Part shown: positions 7,862 through 16,695 of the stretch, piece by piece
Numbering within the stretch: the stretch's first letter is position 1
Layout of the letters: every line of letters starts with the position of its first letter
Source: Streptomyces flaveus
Lineage (GTDB): Bacteria > Actinomycetota > Actinomycetes > Streptomycetales > Streptomycetaceae
Direction of reading: 5' to 3'
NCBI RefSeq assembly: GCF_014647675.1
Contig: NZ_BMPQ01000033.1
Span: 1 to 64,000, forward strand
DNA length: 64,000 nucleotides
The notes under the pieces: generated by a model
Told to the model about the DNA's origin: nothing
What the model saw: only the letters and a program-made list of their open reading frames with translations
Databases searched by the model: none
Made by a program: the position numbers and the translations under genes

Positions 7862-8427
7862 GAACATCGCGGAAGAAGAGGTGGAACCGGAACTCCTGAC
7901 CGGGTCCGGACACCGACCCACCGCGGCGGTTCCGGCCGCCGGCGGGGAGACAGACGCCTGCGGCTGCCGCCCCGGCTGCGACTGCTGCGGCTGAGCCGAC
8001 ACCTGCACGAGGCAGAGGGACCCCGGCCGTCACACGGCCGGGGTCCTCTTCGGCCCAGACCATCGCCGCGAGCGTGGTCTTCCCGAAGCCCCCCCGCACC
8101 GTGCAGTCCGGCCGCAGCGGTGATCCCCACCGACCGCAACCGCCGTCGACGGCCCAGCTCAGCCGCCACCTGCCGGACCTGTGCACGGTTGACTACCCAC
8201 CGCGGCATCTCCGGAGCCGCTGGCGGTGGTGGGTCCTCGGCCGTCGGCGAAGACTTGACCTCGTGGAACAGCGCATACAAGGCCAGCAGCAGGGCTAGCG
8301 CCAGACCCACGCCCAGGACGATCCACGCGTGTCGCAGAACCTGGTCGAGCGGACCCGGCCACCGGTCCTGACCGGTGGCCGCGTTCTGCGCCAACGACGT
8401 CACCGCACTGACCACCGCCGTGATCAC
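7862..8427 (-). pseudogene. NB-ARC/STAND ATPase gene fragment
   Basis: Starting at a GTG at 8427, the minus strand encodes a short leader, a membrane segment (WIVLGVGLALALLLALYALF), a cytoplasmic PRWVVNRAQVRQVAAEL stretch, and, after a frame change near 8130, the Walker A motif GGFGKTTLAAMVWAEEDPGR of an NB-ARC/STAND NTPase. The homology dissolves before 7862, so the rest of the ATPase and any sensor repeats are absent. Such proteins usually exceed 600 aa. This is a broken 5' end, perhaps of a former signalling or conflict protein. Confidence 0.6.
8018..8046 (+). terminator. strong hairpin downstream of the oxidoreductase
   Basis: GGACCCCGGCCGT (8018-8030) and ACGGCCGGGGTCC (8034-8046) form a perfect 13-bp stem with a three-base loop, 160 bases after the stop at 7856. 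It lies inside the NB-ARC relic, so it may be coincidental coding sequence there. Confidence 0.4.
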
Positions 8428-8758
8428 GGCCGACGCAGCTAAGCGGGAGTGTCCTGGCCAGCTCGATTTCGCGGACGTTTTCCCAAGCCAGAGCCTGGGC
8501 GAACGTATGACCTAATAGTCGCTCTGGATCTGGCCCTGAGACGATCATCGGGGCACCAAGTCGGTCGATTGCAGGGCGGGGACCTGGCAGAACTTCAGAG
8601 GGCTACGACCGACGACTTAAACACTGCGGTAGCCGGTCGGAGAACTCCAGCAACGCCATGGCCAGTCCCCTAGCGCTGTTGAGCTGCACTTTTGCGATCC
8701 TCGGCCGGCGCACCACTCTCCGCCCCTAGAGAACTCCTGAAGCGCTCATGGCGGAGCG
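8428..8758. other. 331-bp stretch without a recognisable gene
   Basis: Short open frames on both strands have no family resemblance I can name. The base composition is less GC-rich than its surroundings in places (for example around 8610-8625), consistent with decayed sequence between the NB-ARC relic and the patatin gene. Confidence 0.4.
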
Positions 8759-10276
8759 TCAGACCGGGCCGGGGTGGAGGACCGGGCGGGCGTACACATC
8801 CCACAGTTTGCCGAGGAACAGCATGCCGAACCTGGCCAGCCCCGCGGCGCGGGCGGCGGGGGAGGGGCCCTCCACCCGGAAGGTGGTGAGTTCCCTCAGG
8901 AAGTCCGGTACGCCCAGCCGGAGCACTCCCTCTGCCGTCACCTCGCCGATGGCCTCCTCGCCCTCCGGTACATGTCCGCGCAGTACCCGTGTGTGAAGGG
9001 TGGTGGTCTCGCTCCACATCCGCAGCGGGTTGCCGCTGTCGACGGTCTTCACTCCGACGAGGGTGAGCGGCTTGTCCTGGTCGTCGGTGAAGTGCAGCCG
9101 GTAGCGCATCTCCTTGCGTGTGGGATCGCCGTCGTCGACGAGCAACTGGAAGGTCCCGCCGGTCAGTTCCCGTACGCCGCCGAAGGCCGGGCAGCGCACC
9201 TGCCCGGTGACCGACGCGGTGTGCCGCGGGTCGCCGGCGAAGCGTTCGACGTTGTCGGTGGCGATCGTGAGGTGCACCGAGAGGTGTACGGACTCCTCGC
9301 CCACCCCGAGGGTGACCCCGCCGCGCATGTCCTCGCTGAACCGCAGCGACACCGGGGTCTCGAGGAGCGGCTGGGGGAGAGGGTCGGCCAGCGGGATCTT
9401 CCGCTCCGCGCACCACGAACGAGCGGTCTCGACCCCGCGGTCGACCGCCTCGTGCTGCCGGTCACCGCTGAAGTTGATCAGGTAGTGGAGCGGTACTTCC
9501 GCACGCAGAACGTGCAGTTCGATGTGCCGGCCGAACTCGCCCGGCAGGCCTGCCGCGACGGCGGCGTTGTTCCGCTCGACGCGGTCCACCACGCGGCGGA
9601 AAGTGCCGTTGGCCGCCGCCTCGATGATCTGGAAGTACTCGGCCACGAAGCCGGGACGCCACTCGCCCCGTTCGCTCACCGTCCAGATCACCCAGATCTC
9701 GTCGGCGCCGCGGTCGATCGCCTCCTCCAGGTTCGCGTCGGTCACGTACACCGGGTCGATGTAGGTGTCGCCGTCGATCCGTACCGGCGGGAACCACATC
9801 GGCAGCGACACGCACGCCGCCAGGAAGTCCTCGGACATCCGGGCGGGGGGCAGTACCTCAAGCTCCTGGCGGGTCACGTTGTAGACGTTGAAGGTCGCGT
9901 CGAGGGCCGATGACCGGATCTTCCGCCAGTCCAGCCCCCACATCGGGAAGACGTTTCTGCGGTACGCGTCGAGGGTGAACAGTGACTCGGCATAGGCCAG
10001 CCGCGCCAGCTGGCGGACGTTGACCGACACCCCGGCCTTCGGCTCGGTCCGGCGCCAGGCGTCGGCGATCTCGGTCCCGGACATGCCCTGGCACATCATC
10101 GCGAGGTTGAACGTGCCGCCGCTCGCGCCGTCGACATGGTCGAAGACCAGTCCCGCCTCGTCGAGCCACACCTGCAGCACGCCCGCCTGGAACGCCACTT
10201 TGATCCCGCCGCCGGCGAGGATCAGGGACCGCTTGGTGGCACGTGGGGGTGCGGTCTCAGGCGCCTTATCGGTCAT
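8759..10276 (-). CDS. patatin-like phospholipase with extra C-terminal domain
   Basis: A 505-aa protein with an N-terminal patatin domain. The oxyanion loop GGGIKVA is at residues 22-28, the nucleophile is Ser52 in GASGG, and Asp174 in YIDPVYV is the likely dyad partner, although the canonical DGG is altered to DPV. Patatins hydrolyse phospholipids and other lipid esters. Residues ~310-500 form a second domain (LRFSEDMRG, TTTLHTRVLRGH, DFLRELTTFRV, LARFGMLFLGKLWDVYARP) homologous to the C-terminus of the upstream GMC oxidoreductase. Its start overlaps that gene's end by 11 bases, indicating translational coupling. No signal peptide is seen. Confidence 0.8.
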   Translation of the reverse strand: MTDKAPETAPPRATKRSLILAGGGIKVAFQAGVLQVWLDEAGLVFDHVDGASGGTFNLAMMCQGMSGTEIADAWRRTEPKAGVSVNVRQLARLAYAESLFTLDAYRRNVFPMWGLDWRKIRSSALDATFNVYNVTRQELEVLPPARMSEDFLAACVSLPMWFPPVRIDGDTYIDPVYVTDANLEEAIDRGADEIWVIWTVSERGEWRPGFVAEYFQIIEAAANGTFRRVVDRVERNNAAVAAGLPGEFGRHIELHVLRAEVPLHYLINFSGDRQHEAVDRGVETARSWCAERKIPLADPLPQPLLETPVSLRFSEDMRGGVTLGVGEESVHLSVHLTIATDNVERFAGDPRHTASVTGQVRCPAFGGVRELTGGTFQLLVDDGDPTRKEMRYRLHFTDDQDKPLTLVGVKTVDSGNPLRMWSETTTLHTRVLRGHVPEGEEAIGEVTAEGVLRLGVPDFLRELTTFRVEGPSPAARAAGLARFGMLFLGKLWDVYARPVLHPGPV

Positions 10277-12641
10277 CGGACGCTCCTTCGGTGCGGAAGA
10301 GACGGGGAAGACGGGAAAGAGGGCCGGTCGACGGAACGCACGGAATGGGAACGTGCGGAATGCGGGGGCGTACGAAGACGTCCCACACCGACCCGGCGAA
10401 GAAGATCCCGAACCGGGCCAGGGCTTCGGCCTGGCGCACCGGATTCCGGGTCCCCGTGATCCGTACGGTCGTCAGCTGCCGCAGGAAGTCCAGAGCGTCG
10501 AGCCGCAGCACTCCGGAGGACAGTGCCGCGCCGTCGGGTGTGTGGCCGTGGCGGACCGTCGTGTGCAGTGTCGTGGTCGCGTCCCAGATGTCATCCCAGA
10601 CGTCGATCCGCCCGTGGTCCCGCACGTCCTTGACGCCGTCCAGCAGATACGGCTGCCCGTCCGCCCCGAAGAAGGGCAGCGTGTACAGCATCCGCCGGGC
10701 CGCCGGAGCGTCTGAGGCGGTCAGCAGGTTCACCACCCCGCCGGACACCTTCGCTCCCTGCGGCCCGGTGACTCCCCGGACGTGCACCGTGCCCGTCGCG
10801 GCCATCGGGTGGGCCGGGTCGTCGAGGGTGTCGGCCAGTACCGGGGCGGTCACCGTCACCCGGAACCGGGCGGGCGCCGCCTCCTCGCGCGGTGCACCGC
10901 CTCGCACGGTGCCGTGCATGGTCTCGGTGAACGTCAGCCCGGTTCCCGGGGCGCTCGGCGCCGGGGTGCCGCCCACCGGGATCCGCACCTCGTCCAGCGG
11001 ATCGGGCACGGGCACGGCGAACTCCCGCTCGGGCGCCCGCCACTCGGCCCGGTCGGTGATCCGGCGGATGGCCGCCTCGATGTTCCGCTCGGCCACCGCC
11101 GCGATGGTGAAGGACGGATTGACACCCGTCGCCTCCGGCAGGCAGCCGCCGTCCAGCACGAACAGGTTCGGGTAACCGAACACCTCGCCCCCGGCGTCGG
11201 TGACTCCGTCCGCCGGGTCGTCGGCCATCACACAGCCGCCCAGGTTGTGGACCGAGACCGGAATGTGAAGCGACCGCCACAGCGGATTGGTTCCGGACCG
11301 GCCGCCCAGCGCCGCGGCGACATCGGCGCAGAACCGTTCCTCGGTCTCGTAGAGCCCGAGGTTGTCGCCGAGGTTCCACGAGATCCGCAGCTCGCGGCTG
11401 ACCGGGAGCAGCGAGATCCGGCCGTCGGCGGTGTCCCGGCCCATCGCCAGGAACACCGCGGTGTGTTCATCCGGAACGTCCATACCGTCCGTACGCTCCG
11501 GCCGGGTGCCGATCCGCTCCCGCCCGGCGCTGCGGATCGCCGCCAACGCCTCGTCCTGTGAGCGCAGCAGACCGGCGAAGCGCGGATCGCCCTCGTCGAG
11601 GAGTCGGATCAGTCCGGCGATCTCGCGTGGGAAGGCGCCCTCCTGGAAGACGAACCAGCGGCGGCCGCTGCCGGTGCCACGGTCGTGCACGATGCCCGAG
11701 GTGATCACCGGCCCCCGGGACGGCTCCAGGGCCTTGTCGGTGCCGAAGGCGAACCCGAGGTAGTCGCCGTTGCCCGAATAGCGGTGGCCGAGCCGCTCGG
11801 ACAGCTCCGGCAGCGTCCCGTACTCGTCACGACAGCGCAGCAGCAGCTCCGTACTGTTCACCGCGCCCGCCGCCAGAATCACGACCGGCGCGCTGACCGT
11901 CTGACTGACCCCGGTCGTGTGATCGGTGTACGTGAGCCGGTAGCCGGTGACGCCGGACAGCGGTTCGATCCGGGTCACCTCGCAGCGCGTACCCACCTCG
12001 GCGCCGTGATGCTCCGCGACAGCCAGGTAGTTGAGATCCAGGGTGTTCTTCGCCTGGAAGTTGCAGCCGATGTCGCACTCACCGCAGTGACGGCAGCCCG
12101 ACTGGGGCACGCCGAACTTGTTGGGCCGCATGACCTCCGGTTCCCCGAAGTCCACCGCGAGCGGGAGCAGCGCGAACTGTCCCTCGCGACCCATCGCCCG
12201 CGCCGCCTCCCGCATCGCCATCGTCTTCGGCGGCAACCCGAGCGGCTGCCGCTCGCTGACCGGCGTGAGGTCCAGCATCCAGGCGACGAGGTCGTAGTAC
12301 GGATCGAGCGCGGCGCGGCCGTAACCGCTGGGCCAGCCCCGCTCGAACCCGTCCTCGGGCACTCGGAGGTGGACATTGGCGTACAGGTGGGAGCCGCCGC
12401 CGTAGGACGCGCCCTGGACCACGGTCATCTCACTGAAGGGCCGTACGTCGAAAAGCCCCTGGTCCTTCGACCACAGCCAGCCGTTCAGCGGGTTGTCCCA
12501 ATCCCGGGGGAAGCCCCCCAGCGGGTAGCGCCGCCCGCGCTCCAGAACACCGACCCGCAGGCCCGCCTGAGCCAGTCGGCAGGCGGAGACCGCGCCGCCG
12601 AAACCGGTGCCGATCACAAGTGCGTCGTAGCTTCGGCGCAT
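10266..12641 (-). CDS. GMC oxidoreductase, cholesterol oxidase-like, with shared C-terminal domain
   Basis: A 791-aa flavoprotein. The FAD-binding motif VIGTGFGGAVSA is near residue 9; SYGGGSHLYANVHLR matches the flavin-binding GMC region; a cysteine cluster CRHCGECDIGC precedes AKNTLDLNYL, as in ChoD-type cholesterol oxidases; and NLGGCVMADD with NPSFTIAAVAER forms the C-terminal GMC signature. Residues ~566-765 (LTFTETMHG, TTTLHTTVRHGH, DFLRQLTTVRI, LARFGIFFAGSVWDVFVRP) repeat the domain found in the patatin downstream. The start at 12641 follows AAAGGAAG. It likely oxidises a sterol or other bulky alcohol; the substrate is unproven. Confidence 0.82.
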   Translation of the reverse strand: MRRSYDALVIGTGFGGAVSACRLAQAGLRVGVLERGRRYPLGGFPRDWDNPLNGWLWSKDQGLFDVRPFSEMTVVQGASYGGGSHLYANVHLRVPEDGFERGWPSGYGRAALDPYYDLVAWMLDLTPVSERQPLGLPPKTMAMREAARAMGREGQFALLPLAVDFGEPEVMRPNKFGVPQSGCRHCGECDIGCNFQAKNTLDLNYLAVAEHHGAEVGTRCEVTRIEPLSGVTGYRLTYTDHTTGVSQTVSAPVVILAAGAVNSTELLLRCRDEYGTLPELSERLGHRYSGNGDYLGFAFGTDKALEPSRGPVITSGIVHDRGTGSGRRWFVFQEGAFPREIAGLIRLLDEGDPRFAGLLRSQDEALAAIRSAGRERIGTRPERTDGMDVPDEHTAVFLAMGRDTADGRISLLPVSRELRISWNLGDNLGLYETEERFCADVAAALGGRSGTNPLWRSLHIPVSVHNLGGCVMADDPADGVTDAGGEVFGYPNLFVLDGGCLPEATGVNPSFTIAAVAERNIEAAIRRITDRAEWRAPEREFAVPVPDPLDEVRIPVGGTPAPSAPGTGLTFTETMHGTVRGGAPREEAAPARFRVTVTAPVLADTLDDPAHPMAATGTVHVRGVTGPQGAKVSGGVVNLLTASDAPAARRMLYTLPFFGADGQPYLLDGVKDVRDHGRIDVWDDIWDATTTLHTTVRHGHTPDGAALSSGVLRLDALDFLRQLTTVRITGTRNPVRQAEALARFGIFFAGSVWDVFVRPRIPHVPIPCVPSTGPLSRLPRLFRTEGASDDR

Positions 12642-12972
12642 TCGTACCAGCTTCCTTTCGTCATGGGCTCCGCCCTGTCCGAGCTTCATCGCAGGGATGG
12701 CCGCGTGCAATACGAGGACATTTGTACAGGCCTTATGAGGCGTCTTACGGATGGCGCCTCATGGGCGGGGCTCTATGGGTGGCCGATGAGGCCAAATGGG
12801 TGGTCGCCTGCGAATCCGGGATTCGGGGCCGCCCGCACACGGAAAGCGTAGACCGACGTATGCCCGGTACTGATTCCGCTCCTCGCCGCAAGGGGTCCCA
12901 AGGACCCGGCCCGCGAGAAGTGCCGACACATCAGCCGTTTCCCGAATTCCCCCGACCCAAGAGGTGGGCACC
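12642..12972. promoter_or_regulatory. divergent intergenic region with ATGAGGC repeats
   Basis: This 331-bp spacer separates the GMC-patatin operon from the lipase gene. ATGAGGCG (12735-12742) and CGCCTCAT (12755-12762) form an inverted repeat with a 12-bp spacer, and a third half-site ATGAGGC is at 12786-12792. These are candidate operators for coordinate control of both directions; no regulator gene is adjacent. The region is otherwise non-coding. Confidence 0.4.
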
Positions 12973-14244
12973 TTGACGCAGAGTCCCCCGACAGCGACCG
13001 ACGTGCTGTCCCCCGATGGGCATGACGCGCAGATGATGCGATCCGTACTGGAAACCGGCGGGCTGTGGACCGTCGACACTCGGGCTCCGTCGTACCGGCA
13101 GCTCCGGCCGTTCAATCAGCCGGACGGGGCGCGGTACTCCCAGCTCCCGGAAGCCGACGAAGAGAGCGCCGCGTACTGGGAGACCGACGGCTTCCCGGTC
13201 CACAAAGGCCTGTCGACGCATCTGGCGGGTATCGAGGAGCATCCAGATCCGGTAGCCGCCCATGTCATGGCCGTCTGTTCCGGCTACGCGTATTCGGGGG
13301 CGGAAACCGTCTCGATGATCATGGCGAGACTGGGGCTCGAGAAGAACCACTGCCGCCTGATCTCGGCAACCGTCGACGCCATGTTCATCTGCTCCAGGGC
13401 ATTTCTGATCCAGAGCGGCGACGGGAAGGTGGTCATCCTCTGCTACAGAGGCACCGAACCGACGAATCTGGCCAATGGGCTGACCGACGTCGACGTGGAA
13501 CCGGAGAGGATCAACTACCAGTTCGAAGATCCCTGTGCCAGCGTGCACGCCGGCTTCTACCGCAATGTCCGGGCAACGCGCCACGAGGTCATGGAGGCGT
13601 TGCGGCGCGCCGTGGCGGGGCGATCGGTGCGTAAACCGGTGGAGGGCGAAGTGGAGGGTGAATCCGACAGGATGCCGGGGAAGCTCGAGGCGCTGTACAT
13701 CACCGGGCACAGTCTCGGAGGGGCCATGGCCTCGATGCTGGCGGTGATGCTGCGGCACGAGAAGAAATACGCGGCTGTCGCCGAACTCCTCAAAGGGGTA
13801 TACACGTTCGGTCAGCCGATGATCGGCGATCCGAGTCTCGCCAGAGCCTGCGAGAATGACCGGGAATTCAGCAGGAAGATCATCCGGTACGTTCACGGCG
13901 ACGATGTCGTTCCGCATTTCCCGCCGGTGACAGCGGGGCCGTACGAGCACTTCGGGCGCGAGTACCGGTACCGGATCTCGCACCTTCAGCAGAGCGTGTC
14001 CGGCTGGTTGAGATACCTGGGATCCTCGTACCAGCCGCAGACAGGGGCATGGCGCGAAACGGATACGTACACGTCACAGATGTCGAGCTTCCTCGGATTC
14101 GCGCTGGGCGCGACGACGCTGGCCGCACGGAAATCCCAGATCCTGCGGGCTCTTCCAGTCGTGTACTCACTGGAGGACCATCTTCCCGCCCATTACATCG
14201 GGGCCCTGACCCCTGGGCGCGTATCGGATGAATTCGGCGATTGA
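12973..14244 (+). CDS. class 3 lipase
   Basis: A ~423-aa lipase of the fungal class 3 type. The nucleophile elbow GHSLGG carries Ser247, the acid lies in GDDVVPHF (Asp310 or Asp311), and the histidine is His403 or His407 in DHLPAHYIG. VVILCYRGTEPTN supplies the conserved RGT strand. No signal peptide is visible, so it may be intracellular. TTG 12973 is favoured as start because AGAGGTGG lies just upstream; GTG 12964 is the alternative. Divergent from the GMC-patatin operon, it suggests a three-enzyme lipid or sterol-ester module. Confidence 0.8.
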   Translation: MTQSPPTATDVLSPDGHDAQMMRSVLETGGLWTVDTRAPSYRQLRPFNQPDGARYSQLPEADEESAAYWETDGFPVHKGLSTHLAGIEEHPDPVAAHVMAVCSGYAYSGAETVSMIMARLGLEKNHCRLISATVDAMFICSRAFLIQSGDGKVVILCYRGTEPTNLANGLTDVDVEPERINYQFEDPCASVHAGFYRNVRATRHEVMEALRRAVAGRSVRKPVEGEVEGESDRMPGKLEALYITGHSLGGAMASMLAVMLRHEKKYAAVAELLKGVYTFGQPMIGDPSLARACENDREFSRKIIRYVHGDDVVPHFPPVTAGPYEHFGREYRYRISHLQQSVSGWLRYLGSSYQPQTGAWRETDTYTSQMSSFLGFALGATTLAARKSQILRALPVVYSLEDHLPAHYIGALTPGRVSDEFGD

Positions 14245-14266
14245 CCTCGATCGTTCGATCGTTCAT

Positions 14267-14296
14267 GAGTCCCCGTCAGTTCGCTGACGGGGACTC
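14267..14296 (+). terminator. perfect 13-bp hairpin with TTCG loop
   Basis: GAGTCCCCGTCAG (14267-14279) pairs perfectly with CTGACGGGGACTC (14284-14296) around a TTCG tetraloop, 22 bases after the lipase stop. Confidence 0.85.
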
Positions 14297-14459
14297 TGCG
14301 TTGTCGGCGAAGGCATGAGTGCCGCCGGAGTCGGTCAACGTGCTGCTCATGCGTGCTGTTCATGGAGTGGCCGGGTGCTCCTCCTCAACTGCCGTGCACG
14401 TCGCGGCTCGGCGATAGCGTGGTGTGGCAAGAAGTGCTGCGGACACGTTGGGCGGGTTC

Positions 14460-16550
14460 ATGCGGATGCGGTTCGAAGCCGGGGCCGAGGACGAGTTCGA
14501 GGCGGCGTGCGGGCTGTTGGTCGACCGGCTGGTGCGGCGGGCCGGGGAGCAAGGGCTGCCGGTCGACGGGTTCCTGGCCGAGGCGGCGCTGGAGTACCGG
14601 CACCGGGCCACCATCGACGGCCGACTGGGGCTGTGGGAGCCGCGGCATGTGGACGAACTGCTGCTGCACTGGCTGCCGCAGACGATCACCGAACTCCCCG
14701 GGGAGGAACGCGGCGACGCCCCGGGCACGTTGCGTACGCTGCTGCGCTATCTGCACGCCGCGCAGCTGGCGGACCCGCGCGGCCCCGCACTTGAGGACTC
14801 CCTCGCGGCGGTCGACACGGCGGCCGAGCAGTACGGGGCGGCGATGGCGGACCGTAGCCGCTGGGGTCTGGCGAAGTTCTGGATGACGACGGCTGCCGAG
14901 CAGGGCGTGGACGTCCTGGACGAGGCGGCGTTGCAGCGGTTCGCGGAGCGGGCGCAGCGCGAGGAGGTCGCCTACGACGAGGACGCCCTCGACGCGATCA
15001 TGGAACGGCGGCTGACCGGCCGCCTGCTGTCCGACGCGGCTCGCGCCGAGCCGCAACTGCCCGTGGTGCTTCCCCCGGACGGCGAACTGCGCCGACAGGC
15101 CGAGGCGTCGGCGATCGTGGCGCAGTTGCGCGGGCTCGCCGAGTGGGCGGGGCGCGACGGCCGTACGGTGACGGCGGCGGGACGGCTGCGCATGGCCGAT
15201 GCCCGCGAGCTGGTGGACATGCTGGGCACCGGCGACAAGGTCGAGGGGGTGCGCTCCTCGGCGGACCTGCCGCGGCTGGGGCTGCTGGTGGAGTGGGCGA
15301 AGAAGGCGCGGCTGGTCCGGGTGGCCAAGGGGCGGCTGTACGCGGTGGCCAAGGCCCGGCCGGTGCTGGCCGATCCGCTTCAGCTGTGGCTGCGCGCCTT
15401 CGACGCGTGCTTCGAGCTGCGGCAGGCCCTGATCGGGGCGCGCAGCGGCTGGCATATGGAGTCGATGCTGTTCGATGTGTACGAGGACATGCTGGAGGAC
15501 GTGCTGAACACCCTCTACAGCCTGCCGTACCCGATGCCCTGGCCGCGGCTGCGTGACTCCGTACACCTGGGCTACCGGGCAGGCTCCCAACTGGACGGCG
15601 GGTCGGACTTCCAGCATCGGATGTGGTTCGAGCACGCGGACCGGGACCTGCGCACGGTGCTCGACGCGCTGGTGGACCTGGGTGCGATCGAGCGTGACCG
15701 GGGGATGGCCGATCCGGTGTTCCTCGAGGTCGACCTCTCCGACTCCGGGCCCGAGCTGCCCGCGGACATGCCGCCGGAGCTTGCGGAGCTCCTGGGGGTC
15801 GCGGGGACGGCAGCGGACCCGGTGGCGCAGGAGCGTGCCCGCGCCCAGCGTGAGGAACTGACTGCCGGACCGGTCGAGCTGCTCCGTCTCACCGAGCTGG
15901 GCACCCGGGCCGTACGGCAGCGACTGCTGGCGGTCGGCCGGGACGCACCGCTGATCGGCGAGCTGGCCCAGGCCCCGGCGGCCGGCCTGCTGGGCGTGCT
16001 GGCCGACGACTACGACCCGGATGCCGCCCACGCGGAGCTGGCCGGCTGGCTCGCGGCCCACGGCGACGGCGAGCGGGATGCCGCACTGCGGCAACTCGTC
16101 GAAGCCGTACGGTCCATGCCCTTCCGTGTGCGTGCACAGGCGATGCTCACCGTGCTGCTGACGTCTCTGCCGGACGGCGAGGGCGAGCGGCTGCTGCGCG
16201 GGCTGCGTGGCGATGCCCAGCTGGCGCCGCTCGTACTGAGCACATTGGCGCACCAGGAGCTGCTGTCCCCCGAGGACATGACCGACGCCGAGCATCTGCT
16301 CGTGCTCGCTGAGAGCCTGCTCCAGCTCGTGGAGCTGGCGGGCGGCCGGGACGGCGCCGAGGAGACGCTGCGCGCCCAGGGCTTCGAGGCCAGGGACGCG
16401 ATTGCCGCAGCACTGGACTCCGCGCACCCGGACCGGGCCGGGCTCGAAGAGCTCAGGCGGCTGGCGGCCCGGGCACGGGTCGCATCAGGGCGCCGCGCCC
16501 GCAACGCCCGGCGCACCGCGGGCAAGAAGCGCCGCAAGCGACGCCGGTGA
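14460..16550 (+). CDS. conserved hypothetical protein with basic C-terminal tail
   Basis: A 696-aa (from ATG 14460) acidic, helix-rich protein I cannot assign to a named family. It starts MRMRFEAGAEDEFEAACGLL, has no signal peptide or membrane segment, and ends with an abrupt basic tail (GRRARNARRTAGKKRRKRRR) that could bind nucleic acid. Residues ~190-330 resemble a winged-helix-like arrangement but without a firm motif. A GTG at 14424 is an alternative start; neither has a good ribosome binding site. The DNA for the last ~35 codons and 30 bases beyond is repeated 1.57 kb downstream, at 18021-18150. Confidence 0.7.
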   Translation: MRMRFEAGAEDEFEAACGLLVDRLVRRAGEQGLPVDGFLAEAALEYRHRATIDGRLGLWEPRHVDELLLHWLPQTITELPGEERGDAPGTLRTLLRYLHAAQLADPRGPALEDSLAAVDTAAEQYGAAMADRSRWGLAKFWMTTAAEQGVDVLDEAALQRFAERAQREEVAYDEDALDAIMERRLTGRLLSDAARAEPQLPVVLPPDGELRRQAEASAIVAQLRGLAEWAGRDGRTVTAAGRLRMADARELVDMLGTGDKVEGVRSSADLPRLGLLVEWAKKARLVRVAKGRLYAVAKARPVLADPLQLWLRAFDACFELRQALIGARSGWHMESMLFDVYEDMLEDVLNTLYSLPYPMPWPRLRDSVHLGYRAGSQLDGGSDFQHRMWFEHADRDLRTVLDALVDLGAIERDRGMADPVFLEVDLSDSGPELPADMPPELAELLGVAGTAADPVAQERARAQREELTAGPVELLRLTELGTRAVRQRLLAVGRDAPLIGELAQAPAAGLLGVLADDYDPDAAHAELAGWLAAHGDGERDAALRQLVEAVRSMPFRVRAQAMLTVLLTSLPDGEGERLLRGLRGDAQLAPLVLSTLAHQELLSPEDMTDAEHLLVLAESLLQLVELAGGRDGAEETLRAQGFEARDAIAAALDSAHPDRAGLEELRRLAARARVASGRRARNARRTAGKKRRKRRR

Positions 16551-16580
16551 GCGGGACACACGGGGTGGGCCCGCGGCGCA
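16451..16580 (+). repeat. 130-bp direct repeat, copy 1
   Basis: Covers the 3' end of the 696-aa gene, including its basic tail and stop, and about 30 bases of 3' flank. It is roughly 90% identical to copy 2 at 18021-18150. The DNA between the copies carries the UPF0158 gene and a vapBC locus. Confidence 0.8.
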
Positions 16581-16695
16581 GCTGACCGGGCCACACCGCC
16601 CGGGCCTGCGGCGCCGGGTGTGCCCTGCACCGGCACGGTGGGAACGGACGTGGCCCGGCTTCGTACGTCCTCGGTGGCGCGCTACCGTCGGGGTC

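Noticed and set aside
8018..8046. The hairpin as proof of a separate small RNA
   Set aside because: It lies within coding sequence of the NB-ARC relic and could also be a terminator; nothing supports an independent RNA.
12642..12710. 23-codon N-terminal extension of the GMC oxidoreductase
   Set aside because: AAAGGAAG precedes ATG 12641 directly and the FAD motif begins eight residues later, as in homologues.
8759..14244. A secondary-metabolite biosynthetic cluster
   Set aside because: There are no PKS, NRPS, terpene synthase or tailoring enzymes beyond the single oxidase. The genes fit lipid metabolism better.
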